In this document: piece after piece, positions 15,892 through 23,314 of the stretch
Layout of the letters: each line of letters opens with the position of its first letter
Numbering within the stretch: the first letter of the stretch is position 1
Assembly: GCA_030037755.1 (NCBI GenBank)
Contig: JASHQD010000202.1
Span: 1 to 33,878, forward strand
Length of the DNA: 33,878 bases
Direction of reading: 5' to 3'
DNA from: Terriglobia bacterium
GTDB taxonomy: Bacteria > Acidobacteriota > Terriglobia > UBA7540
Notes under the pieces: model-generated
Database searches by the model: none
What the model saw: only the letters and a program-made list of their open reading frames with translations
Told to the model about the DNA's origin: nothing
Position numbers and translations under genes: made by a program

Positions 15892-17514
15892 ATGTCGAAG
15901 CTCCTTCTGATCTCGAGTTTGATCGCGCCCCCAAACCCGGTGATCCACTACGTCCAAAAGATCTTTCACAAGGACCCTTTTTCACAGATTTATCAGCCGA
16001 ACGCCTTTGATCTCAGCATCCTGATTCCGTACTTCACCATCCTTATTATTCTGTCGATCTACGGGATTCATCGCTACTATCTCACTTGGACTTACCTGCG
16101 CCATCGTAAACACGCGCCCCAGCCGCCGGAAGGATTCGAGAAGCTTCCGCGCGTGACGATCCAATTGCCGATTTATAACGAACGTTACGTGGTGGAACGG
16201 CTCTTGGAGGCGACAACGCAGATCGATTATCCCCGAGAGTTGCTCGAGATTCAGCTGCTGGACGACTCCACCGACGAGACGACGATTGTTGCGTCGCGCC
16301 TCGTGAGCCAGTACGCGCGCGACGGGTATCCGGTCAGCTACCTGCATCGCGACAATCGGGAGGGTTTCAAGGCGGGCGCGCTCGAGGCGGGCCTCGAGAA
16401 GGCCACTGGCGAGTTTGTGGCGATTTTCGACGCCGACTTCGTTCCCAACCCGGACGTGATCCGCCGCATGTTGCCCTACTTCACCGATCCCAAAGTGGGC
16501 GTGGTGCAGGGCCGCTGGACGTGGCTGAATCGCGAGTACTCGATGCTGACCGAGGTCGAGGCGATCGTGCTCGACGGCCATTTCGTGATCGAGCACGGCG
16601 GGCGCAACTTCTCCGGCCGCTTTTTCAATTTCAACGGCACCGCCGGAATGTGGCGCCGCAGCGCCATCGACGACGCGGGCGGCTGGGAGCATGACACGCT
16701 CACCGAGGATACGGATCTCAGCTATCGCGCGCAGCTCAAGGGTTGGAAGTTCATCTACGATCCCACCATCGAATGCCCGTCGGAACTGCCGGTCGAAGTG
16801 AATGCTTTCAAATCGCAGCAGGCGCGCTGGGCCAAGGGGCTCACGCAGGTGGCGCGCAAGATTCTTCCCGCCGTTTGGCGCAGCAAGCAGCCGCTCAAAA
16901 TCAAGCTCGAAGCCACTTTCCATCTGACCGCCAACTGCGCGTATCCGCTGATGGTGGTGTTCTCGCTGATCCTCCTGCCGGCCATGATCGTCCGCTTTTA
17001 CCAGGGCTGGTTTCAGATGCTTTATCTCGACCTGCCGCTGTTCCTCGCATCCACATGCTCGGTTTCGAGCTTTTACATGGTGGCGCAGCGCCAGCTCTAT
17101 CCGAAGACGTGGATGCAACGCATCAAGTACATGCCCTTCCTGATGGCCACCGGCATCGGGCTCTCGGTCATGAACGCCAAGGTGGTGCTGGAAGCGCTGT
17201 TCGGGATGCAGTCCGAATTCGTGCGCACGCCGAAGTATCGGGTGGAAGGCAAGGAAGGCGCCTGGGAACGCAAGAAGTATGCCCGCAAGAGCGGATGGGT
17301 TCCTTACGTCGAGCTTGGCCTCGCCTCCTATTTCCTTTTCACCACGCTTTACTCCTTCAGCGTTGAGGACTACCTCACCACGCCCTTTCTGATGCTCTTC
17401 CTTGGCGGGTATCTGTACATGGGCACGCTTTCCCTGCTTCAGACTCCGCTGCGCCGGCTGAAGAACTCCGTTCCGGCGCTCGCCCGCAGCCGCAGCATCT
17501 CCGCAGAAATCTGA
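15892..17514 (+). CDS. Family 2 processive glycosyltransferase, cellulose/mannan synthase-like
   Basis: Inner-membrane glycosyltransferase of 540 residues that probably builds a beta-linked polysaccharide from a nucleotide sugar. An N-terminal membrane segment (about 42-60) is followed by the GT-A domain: QLPIYNE at 91-97, LLDDSTDE (Asp124/Asp125), DADF at 180-183, TEDTD at 271-275 (catalytic base), and QQARW at 309-313, the Q-x-x-R-W motif of processive enzymes. At least four more hydrophobic segments follow (about 330-365, 380-400, 415-435, 475-525). No PilZ domain is seen. ATG 15892 is chosen; an in-frame TTG at 15859 would add 11 residues. The product (cellulose-, mannan- or other glucan-like) cannot be told from sequence. 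No partner synthase subunit is in the window. Confidence 0.87.
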   Translation: MSKLLLISSLIAPPNPVIHYVQKIFHKDPFSQIYQPNAFDLSILIPYFTILIILSIYGIHRYYLTWTYLRHRKHAPQPPEGFEKLPRVTIQLPIYNERYVVERLLEATTQIDYPRELLEIQLLDDSTDETTIVASRLVSQYARDGYPVSYLHRDNREGFKAGALEAGLEKATGEFVAIFDADFVPNPDVIRRMLPYFTDPKVGVVQGRWTWLNREYSMLTEVEAIVLDGHFVIEHGGRNFSGRFFNFNGTAGMWRRSAIDDAGGWEHDTLTEDTDLSYRAQLKGWKFIYDPTIECPSELPVEVNAFKSQQARWAKGLTQVARKILPAVWRSKQPLKIKLEATFHLTANCAYPLMVVFSLILLPAMIVRFYQGWFQMLYLDLPLFLASTCSVSSFYMVAQRQLYPKTWMQRIKYMPFLMATGIGLSVMNAKVVLEALFGMQSEFVRTPKYRVEGKEGAWERKKYARKSGWVPYVELGLASYFLFTTLYSFSVEDYLTTPFLMLFLGGYLYMGTLSLLQTPLRRLKNSVPALARSRSISAEI

Positions 17515-17607
17515 TTGGCGCCCGCAACATCTGCCGGTTTCGCGTGTTCTTAACATCGGAGGCCGTGCCCCGTCTGTTCCCAGCCGCGGCCAGTTCAGGA
17601 GGTTAAC

Positions 17608-18180
17608 ATGCGAATGGCACGCATCGGACTACTGTGCGTTGCCGCTCTTGTCGCCGTGCCTCTGTGCAGCGTCGCGCAGGGCGGCGAGATTTTCGGCGGG
17701 TATTCCTACCTTCACAACGGGCCTGGCATCAACGCCAGCGGATGGGACGGGTCGCTGACGGGAAATTTCAATCGCTTCTTCGGCCTGGAAGTCGATCTCA
17801 GCGATCATTACAAATCTCCGCAGCCCTTTAATGCCTATTCGAACGACTTCTCGTACCTGTTTGGACCCCACTTCGCTTATCGAGGGGTGCCCAAGGTGAC
17901 TCCGTTCGCTCACGTCCTGGTGGGCGGCACTCAAGGAAGAGAAATCGCAACCGTTCCATGTCCGGTCTGTCCGGCCGGCGGTCCGTGCCCGATTTGTGGG
18001 CCCGTCACGGAGCACCAGACGGCCTTCACCACGGCGCTGGGCGGCGGCCTCGATGTGCAGGCTACGCGCTTCGTCTGGATTCGAATCATTCAGGCCGACT
18101 ATCTCCGCGAGCAGTTCACGAATACCCCGCAGAACGACGTGCGCCTATGCTTCGGCGTCGTCCTGCGCTTCAGCCGCTAA
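17608..18180 (+). CDS. Small outer-membrane beta-barrel protein with a four-cysteine loop
   Basis: A 190-residue exported protein with a strong ribosome site (AGGAGG, 6 bases before ATG 17608) and a signal peptide (about 1-24). The mature part alternates polar and hydrophobic residues, with IFGGYSYLHNG at the start, repeated aromatic residues, and a final FGVVLRFSR strand ending in an aromatic-X pattern, typical of eight-stranded OmpA-like barrels common in Acidobacteria. One loop near 116-131 contains Cys118, Cys121, Cys127 and Cys130 (C-P-x-C then C-P-x-C around AGGP), an unusual insertion for such barrels. It could bind a metal or form disulphides. The gene follows the GT2 gene by 93 bases on the same strand. 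Confidence 0.75.
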   Translation: MRMARIGLLCVAALVAVPLCSVAQGGEIFGGYSYLHNGPGINASGWDGSLTGNFNRFFGLEVDLSDHYKSPQPFNAYSNDFSYLFGPHFAYRGVPKVTPFAHVLVGGTQGREIATVPCPVCPAGGPCPICGPVTEHQTAFTTALGGGLDVQATRFVWIRIIQADYLREQFTNTPQNDVRLCFGVVLRFSR

Positions 18181-18279
18181 GTTGGGCGTCGGCGAAGCCA
18201 CCGCATCAGCTATGATGTGACATGCGCCGGACGCGATCGTTCCGCGGCCGGCCAGTGTCCAGATCGAAGGGGATAGCTC

Positions 18280-19635
18280 GTGCCGCCAAATCGCTCGCGC
18301 CGCCCGCGCCTGCTCACCCGAGTCTTGACGATCGCCGTTCTTGCCGGCTTCGCACCCTGCGTCCACGCCTGGGACCGCGGCAATCTGGCCGATTATCAGG
18401 CTCGCCGCGCGCAACTGGTCGCCCGCACCGGCGACGGAGTAATCGTCCTGTATGGCTCCTACGACGAGGACGTGGCCGCCTCAGTCACCACTTTCCGCCA
18501 GAACGAGGAGTTCTACTATCTGACCGGCTGGAATGAGCCCGGCGCCATCATGATGCTGGTGCCGAAGCCCTCGGGGGCAAACCAGCCGCCGGCGATTGGC
18601 GAAGAGATCCTTTACCTTCCTCCGCGCAATCTCTTCGAGGAAAAGTGGAATGGTCCGCGTGTCGGACCCGACTCGCCGGACGCCTCCTCCCAGACCGGAT
18701 TCGCGACCGTCCGCAGCACCAAGGCGTTCAGGTCCGATTTCGAGGAAGCGCTGCGGAAATTCCCCAAGACTTACACCGAACTCACGCCGCAGCCCGAGAG
18801 CGGTGAGAACTGCTTCCAGCAGGACGAGGTCGCGAAGCTGAAACAACTCGCCCCCACCGCGAATTTTGCCGATCTCCGGCCGCTGCTGGTGACAATGCGA
18901 GCGGTAAAATCGCCGGGCGAGATCGCCCTGATCCGCAAGGCGGTGGAGAACTCCGTCGATGCCCAACTCGCCGCCATGAAGGCCGTTCATCCTGGTGTCT
19001 GGGAATACGAGATTTCTGCCTTGATGAAGTACGAATTCGAGCGCCGCGGCGACGAGTGGCCATCGTATCCGCCTATCGTAGGCTCGGGGCTGTACTCCAC
19101 CGTCTTGCACTACGATGCCGACACCGAGCAGATGCAGTCCGGCGACGTCGTGGTCATGGATGTAGCCGGATCCTACGGCGGCTACGCCAGCGACATGACA
19201 CGCACGCTGCCCGTGAATGGTCATTTCACGCCGCGCCAGCGCGAGATCTACGAGATCGTGCGCGGGGCGCAAGCCGCCGTCATGGCCGCGGCCAGACCCG
19301 GGGCGACTTTCGACGGCAAGAACGGGCTGCAGCGGATCGCCTACGATTACATCAACACGCACGGCAAGGACCTGCACGGCAAATCGCTCGGCCAGTATTT
19401 TCCGCACGGCTTCGGACACTCCGTCGGCCTCAACGTCCACGATCCGATGGACTACACCAAGCCGCTCGAGCCCGGCATGGTCATCACCGATGAGCCGGGC
19501 ATCTACATCCCCGAGGAGAAGATCGGCGTCCGAATCGAAGACATGATTCTGATCACCCCTGACGGAAACGAGGTGCTCACGAAGCGCCTGCCAAGCGATC
19601 CCGACGAAATTGAGCGAACCATGGCGGGCAAATAA
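18280..19635 (+). CDS. Exported Xaa-Pro aminopeptidase (M24B family)
   Basis: Two-metal aminopeptidase that removes N-terminal residues ahead of proline. The 451-residue protein starts at GTG 18280 with GAAGGGG 7-8 bases upstream. Residues 1-30 look like a signal peptide (VLTIAVLAGFAPCVHA), so it is probably periplasmic, unlike typical cytoplasmic PepP. The N-terminal creatinase-like domain has EFYYLTGWNEPGA. The catalytic pita-bread domain holds the five ligands: Asp294 (MDVAGSYGG), Asp305 (SDMTRTLPV), His380 (HGFGHSVGLNVHD), Glu405 (DEPGIYI) and Glu420 (RIEDMI). It starts a same-strand run with a DinB-like gene 11 bases downstream, then a small membrane protein and thiE. Confidence 0.9.
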   Translation: MPPNRSRRPRLLTRVLTIAVLAGFAPCVHAWDRGNLADYQARRAQLVARTGDGVIVLYGSYDEDVAASVTTFRQNEEFYYLTGWNEPGAIMMLVPKPSGANQPPAIGEEILYLPPRNLFEEKWNGPRVGPDSPDASSQTGFATVRSTKAFRSDFEEALRKFPKTYTELTPQPESGENCFQQDEVAKLKQLAPTANFADLRPLLVTMRAVKSPGEIALIRKAVENSVDAQLAAMKAVHPGVWEYEISALMKYEFERRGDEWPSYPPIVGSGLYSTVLHYDADTEQMQSGDVVVMDVAGSYGGYASDMTRTLPVNGHFTPRQREIYEIVRGAQAAVMAAARPGATFDGKNGLQRIAYDYINTHGKDLHGKSLGQYFPHGFGHSVGLNVHDPMDYTKPLEPGMVITDEPGIYIPEEKIGVRIEDMILITPDGNEVLTKRLPSDPDEIERTMAGK

Positions 19636-19646
19636 TCGGGGAGAAT

Positions 19647-20162
19647 ATGAGCGAAGTTTCCAGCACGCGCGTTCTTCAGGAACTCCTCCGCGGCCGCGGC
19701 GCCCACGTGGATCCCATCGCCTGCGTGGAAGATGTCACAGCGGAGCGGGCGGGTCAGGTGATTCAGGGCTTTCCTCACTCGATCTGGCAGCTTCTCTCGC
19801 ACCTGAATTTCTGGATGGATTACGATCTCGAGAGAATACGCGGTAATTCCCCGCACTATCCCACTCACAACGACGAGAGCTTCCCACCGGCATCGGCTCC
19901 GCGCGACGAGGCTGAGTGGATCGAGCAGGTGGCGAGATTCAGGAAACTCCTCGGTGAATACGTCTCGCTCGCAGAGTCTGGCGCCGACGTGCTTGGGCGC
20001 GAGGTTCCTCCCACTCATCCCAGCCAGGCGGAGCGCGCCTCAACCGTCCTCGCCATGATCTGGCAGGAAGCCGCGCATAACAGCTATCACATCGGACAGA
20101 TCGCGCTGTTGCGGCGCGCAATGGGAATCTGGCCGCCGCCGGGTGGAGGCAACACGTGGTAG
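19647..20162 (+). CDS. DinB/YfiT-like four-helix metal-binding protein
   Basis: A 171-residue cytoplasmic protein with a good ribosome site (CGGGGAGAAT just before ATG 19647). It has the DinB-fold pattern: HSIWQLLSHLNFW in helix 2 and EAAHNSYHIGQIALLRR near the C-terminus, giving three histidines that bind a divalent metal in the family. Members include thiol-dependent S-transferases and proteins of unknown role; the exact activity cannot be read. The length is normal. It follows the Xaa-Pro aminopeptidase by 11 bases, so the two are very likely co-transcribed. Confidence 0.8.
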   Translation: MSEVSSTRVLQELLRGRGAHVDPIACVEDVTAERAGQVIQGFPHSIWQLLSHLNFWMDYDLERIRGNSPHYPTHNDESFPPASAPRDEAEWIEQVARFRKLLGEYVSLAESGADVLGREVPPTHPSQAERASTVLAMIWQEAAHNSYHIGQIALLRRAMGIWPPPGGGNTW

Positions 20163-20224
20163 CCGCCTCGTCCAGCGTGCGCCAGGCACGCCGAAGCTTT
20201 GGAAGGATCCGCAATAAGAGCTAA

Positions 20225-20485
20225 ATGCGCCTGTTCAACGTCCTCTACATTGTTCTCTGGCTGATGATGGGCATGATGCTGCTGCTCTCGCCGTGGCTCT
20301 TCCCTTGGGGCGAGAACTACTTCTTTCTGCGCTACTCCTGGGTTCAGACCGTGGCCGGCAATTACTATGTCCGCGGTGCGATTTCCGGGGTCGGAGTGGC
20401 GGACATCGCGCTGGGATTCTGGGAAGCCGTCCGTTTTGCGCGTCACGAGCGGCCCGGTCCCGGCCCTACGACATTGCGCTCATGA
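20225..20485 (+). CDS. Small two-helix membrane protein of unknown function
   Basis: An 86-residue protein with two hydrophobic segments: about 6-28 (VLYIVLWLMMGMMLLLSPW) and about 49-68 (VRGAISGVGVADIALGFWEA). The C-terminus is short, basic and Pro-rich. No family is recognised. Its stop overlaps the thiE start by four bases (ATGA at 20482-20485), so translation is probably coupled and the two genes belong to one operon. The link to thiamine synthesis is only by position. Confidence 0.68.
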   Translation: MRLFNVLYIVLWLMMGMMLLLSPWLFPWGENYFFLRYSWVQTVAGNYYVRGAISGVGVADIALGFWEAVRFARHERPGPGPTTLRS

Positions 20486-21129
20486 CGCCCAGGCCGTTCA
20501 GCGTCTGTTACATCACTGACCGTCGGGCTCTCGGTGACCGTCCACTTCTTGCGATCATCGAGGAGGCCACTCGCGCCGGTATCGATCTGGTTCAGATTCG
20601 TGAAAAGGACCTCGGCACCCGCGCCTTGCTGGAACTGGTGCAGAATGCGGCCGCGATCGCGCGCGGATCATCAACTCGCGTGATCGTCAACGACCGGCTT
20701 GACGTGGCGCTCGCGGGCGGCGCGGGAGGTGTCCACCTGGGCGGCCAGTCCATGCCCGCCGCAAGAATACGGACTGCCGTGCCGCCGGATTTCTCGGTCG
20801 GCGTTTCGTGTCACTCCGCCGAAGACGTTCGGGCTGCGGAAGAAACCGGCGCAGATTACGCCCTTTTGGGACCGATTTTCGAAACGGCATCCAAGCTGCG
20901 ATACGGACCTCCGCTCGGCCTGGAGGTTCTCGAGCAAGCGGTGCGCGGAACACGCCGGATGCCGGTGCTCGCACTGGGAGGGATCACCGTCGAACGCACT
21001 GCGCCGTGCCTGGCGGCGGGCGCTGCGGGAATCGCCGGCATATCGATTTTCCAGGGATGCGATTCGCTGGCGGATCGTGTGAAGGCTTTGCGCGCTGTAG
21101 CGGCGGTCTATGACCGCCGAAGGGAATAG
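20482..21129 (+). CDS. thiE: Thiamine phosphate synthase
   Basis: Joins the thiazole and pyrimidine moieties to form thiamine phosphate in the cytoplasm. With start ATG 20482 the protein has 215 residues. Family segments are YITDRR at 10-15, DLVQIREKDLG near 34-44, VNDRLDVALAGGAGGVHLGG (about 70-89), GVSCHS, DYALLGPIFETASK, and VLALGGIT, which form the TIM-barrel phosphate sites. The last residues (AVAAVYDRRRE) are encoded by a CTGTAGCGGCGGT hairpin repeat read in frame, so the natural C-terminus has been replaced or extended. No TPP riboswitch was seen upstream, in line with its place inside an operon. Confidence 0.92.
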   Translation: MTPRPFSVCYITDRRALGDRPLLAIIEEATRAGIDLVQIREKDLGTRALLELVQNAAAIARGSSTRVIVNDRLDVALAGGAGGVHLGGQSMPAARIRTAVPPDFSVGVSCHSAEDVRAAEETGADYALLGPIFETASKLRYGPPLGLEVLEQAVRGTRRMPVLALGGITVERTAPCLAAGAAGIAGISIFQGCDSLADRVKALRAVAAVYDRRRE

Positions 21130-21180
21130 CTGTAGCGGCGGTGTCCTCACCGCCGTGGAATCGACAGTTGACAGTCGGTT
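21093..21180. repeat. Two CTGTAGCGGCGGT hairpin units plus GACAGT repeat
   Basis: Units at 21093-21119 and 21129-21155 both start GCTGTAGCGGCGGT and fold through GGCGGT/ACCGCC. The first has CTATG and the second GTCCTC-type loops. TCGACAGTTGACAGTC follows at 21162-21177. The same hairpin-plus-GACAGT order is found at 24469-24524. Confidence 0.85.
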
Positions 21181-21217
21181 GTCGGTGACCAATTCTCGTT
21201 GCCGCGTGCAGTTTGCT

Positions 21218-21252
21218 CAACGATCCGCGATCTACGATCTACGATCTACGAA
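21218..21252. repeat. GATCTAC tandem repeat
   Basis: GATCTAC words repeat at a 7-8 base step (ATCTACGATCTACGATCTAC) just before the convergent transporter gene. It extends the repeat tract after thiE. Confidence 0.6.
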
Positions 21253-21310
21253 CCGTCAACTACCGACCGACCCGACCGACGACCAGCAACCGCCAACCGG
21301 CAACGGGTTG

Positions 21311-22357
21311 CTAGCTCTCCCCGAGCCAGGAGCCCAGTGGCTTCAGGGGACGCACGTTGTCGCAGACCGCCTTGAACGCGGCGGTAATGGGAATGGCGAG
21401 AATCAGTCCGACACCGCCCCACAAGAATCCCCAAAACATCAAGGCCAGTGTCACCGAAATCGCACTCAGCTTCACCCGATGGCCGACAATACGGGGCGTC
21501 AGGAGGTTAACGGCCAGGAGGTGGATGATCGTCACCGTAACGATCATTGCGACGAACGGGCCGATGGTGTCAAAAGCCATCAAACTGACAAGTATGGGTG
21601 GGATAACCGCCAGTACGACTCCGATGTAGGGAATGGGATTCAAGAACGCCGACAAAGGTCCGATCATCGCGGCATAGGGAACGCCGATGAGCGCAAAGAT
21701 CGGGGTGGTCACCGTAGCGCAGATGAGCGCGACAAGGAAATTGCCCAGCACGTACTGCCGCACCATGGCGCTGATCCCTTGAATCACCTGCTCAGCGTGG
21801 TGGCGCCGCTCCAGCGCGAACAGATTCAAGGTCGCCGCCCACAGGCGGTTCTTTGAAGTGAGCATGAAGAAGACCAGAAACGGGATAAACATCACCGCCG
21901 CGGTAAAGGAGAAGAAAGAACCGATCCCTTTCAACAGGTACTGTCCCCACGGCGATTCCTGCTGAATCCGTACCGTCTGGATGTTTCGATCCACAGGAGT
22001 GGCTGTCAGGCGAGCGAAAGGACCCTCCATCCGCGTCGACAACTGGCTTAGCCGGTCCTCCAGACGCGGCATGTCCGCCGCCAGCGCCATGGCGCGGTTG
22101 TACAACACGTACCCGATAAGATAAATCGCGGCCAGTCCGAGCAGCACGAGAACCAGCGATCCCAGCCATCGCGGGAACCTGATTCGCTCCATCAGGCGAA
22201 CGCCCGGATCGAATACGAAGGCAATGAAGATCGAGAGAACCACCGGCATGATCACCGAGCTGCCATAGTAGAGCCCGGCGATAATGATGCCGGCCGCAAT
22301 GATCTTGAGGCTGGCGTTCGTCGCTGCTGAAGTCGCGGAGAGTTTCAGATCAGACAT
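21311..22357 (-). CDS. AI-2E family transporter (PF01594-type permease)
   Basis: Integral membrane protein of 348 residues with the layout of the AI-2E/YhhT family: two paired hydrophobic segments at the N-terminus (IIAAGIIIAGLYYGSSVIMPVVLSIFIAFVF, about 19-49), a third near 67-86, a periplasmic or coiled stretch (about 90-145), and a C-terminal block of further helices. Hallmarks are PFLVFFML, YVLGNFLVALICA, GVPYAAMIGPLSAFLNPIPYIG and LTPRIVGHRVKLSAISVTLALMFWGFLWG. Substrates in this family vary (signals, ions such as sodium/protons, small organics), so no substrate is given. Start ATG 22357. It is convergent with thiE. Confidence 0.88.
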   Translation of the reverse strand: MSDLKLSATSAATNASLKIIAAGIIIAGLYYGSSVIMPVVLSIFIAFVFDPGVRLMERIRFPRWLGSLVLVLLGLAAIYLIGYVLYNRAMALAADMPRLEDRLSQLSTRMEGPFARLTATPVDRNIQTVRIQQESPWGQYLLKGIGSFFSFTAAVMFIPFLVFFMLTSKNRLWAATLNLFALERRHHAEQVIQGISAMVRQYVLGNFLVALICATVTTPIFALIGVPYAAMIGPLSAFLNPIPYIGVVLAVIPPILVSLMAFDTIGPFVAMIVTVTIIHLLAVNLLTPRIVGHRVKLSAISVTLALMFWGFLWGGVGLILAIPITAAFKAVCDNVRPLKPLGSWLGES

Positions 22358-22720
22358 GCAGGGCTGATTCTAGCCCGCCAAGGTCCCAAAGCCAAGTAGG
22401 TTGGTCACTTACCCTGTCACTTTGCCGTAGGGCATGGCTTGGGAGCTCGGGCATCCTGGACGCCAGCCGGCAGCGCGAAAACCCGGCCGTGACTGCGAGC
22501 GGGCATCCTGCACGCGCTCCCGGACCGCGCCCAACGGCACTGCTGCGATGCCGCGTCCCGAAACCGCAACCGTCTACAGTCCAACAAGCGGAGCTTTACA
22601 GAGCCGCCCTGAGGCAAGTTTCCCTACTTCTCAGCGGAGCTTAGCCGGGTAGCCTTGAAGGCATCATCTGAACGGGTAACCCATAACGATTTATTATGCT
22701 TGACCCTCGCAACTTTATTG
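22358..22720. other. Intergenic region with GGGCATCCTG repeats
   Basis: About 360 bases without a confident gene. GGGCATCCTG occurs at about 22449 and 22500, the second inside a GAGCG/CGCTC stem. The same word is in the hairpin at 1226-1259. Open frames here lack starts with ribosome sites. The region becomes AT-rich toward the promoter at 22721. Confidence 0.55.
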
Positions 22721-22749
22721 TTGACAAGGGGTGGGACGTGGTGGATAAT
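22721..22749 (+). promoter_or_regulatory. Near-consensus sigma-70 promoter of the AAA+ operon
   Basis: Perfect TTGACA at 22721-22726, a 17-base spacer, and GATAAT at 22744-22749 (one mismatch to consensus). A start near 22756 gives a leader of about 100 nt. The leader has an inverted repeat GTCAC-TGTG-GTGAC (22808-22821) that could be an operator or hairpin. This is the strongest promoter-like sequence found in the window. Confidence 0.65.
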
Positions 22750-22858
22750 CCGCCACTACTGACGCCGGGTAGTCCAAGATTGGCTGAAAAGAACCAGATG
22801 AGACGTCGTCACTGTGGTGACACTTGAGGCACTACCACAAGCTGGAGAGCGCTAACTT

Positions 22859-23284
22859 ATGGCGTTCATTAGGAAACGCGGCCGCTCGTACTATTTGGTC
22901 CACAACGTGCGGAAGAAGGGTCGGGTGCGTCAGATATACCTCGCGTGCCTCGGACGAAGGCCCAGGATCAGCGAGGAGATCGTCCAGCACGTTACCGCCA
23001 AGCACCCCTTCGTTGAGGTGGACTGGACGAGTTTGAAACGCAGGGCGACGCACGATCTGGTGCAGCCCCTGCTGAACGATTCGGAGTATTTGCGGAATCT
23101 GCTGGCGGATATCCGCGGCATGCACCTCGAGATTGCGGACTTTCAGTGGCCCGTACTTGAGGTGCTAAGAGATCGGGAGTTACGCGTTCAGTTCGCAACC
23201 GAGCTTAAGCTCCTGCGAGCGACGCTGGAAGTGAAGCTGAACCAACTTCGAAAGGGGAGGTTCGCGGGCTTACATGCTTCGTAG
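22859..23284 (+). CDS. Small basic protein of unknown function paired with the AAA+ ATPase
   Basis: A 141-residue soluble protein. The N-terminal 32 residues (FIRKRGRSYYLVHNVRKKGR, then VRQIYLACLG) form a very basic, beta-rich segment that recalls the N-terminal arm of some transposases and DNA- or RNA-binding proteins. The rest is helical and Leu/Glu/Arg-rich, with LNDSEYLRNLLADIRGMHLE and a C-terminal VRFATELKLLRATLEVKLNQL-like helix (here QFATELKLLRATLEVKLNQL) that could be a coiled coil. No known family is recognised. GGAGAG lies 10 bases before ATG 22859. The AAA+ gene starts 30 bases after its stop, behind the same strong promoter, so it may be an adaptor or substrate-recognition partner; this is inference from position. 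Confidence 0.68.
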   Translation: MAFIRKRGRSYYLVHNVRKKGRVRQIYLACLGRRPRISEEIVQHVTAKHPFVEVDWTSLKRRATHDLVQPLLNDSEYLRNLLADIRGMHLEIADFQWPVLEVLRDRELRVQFATELKLLRATLEVKLNQLRKGRFAGLHAS

Positions 23285-23314
23285 TTGAGCAGTGACAAAC
23301 GGGGGGAGGTTCTT

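Noticed and set aside
15982-17556. A 524-codon minus-strand frame opposite the GT2 gene
   Set aside because: Antisense shadow; the plus strand encodes all GT2 motifs.
20163-20224. TPP riboswitch ahead of the thiE operon part
   Set aside because: The 62-base gap has no CUGAGA-type core and is too short for the aptamer.
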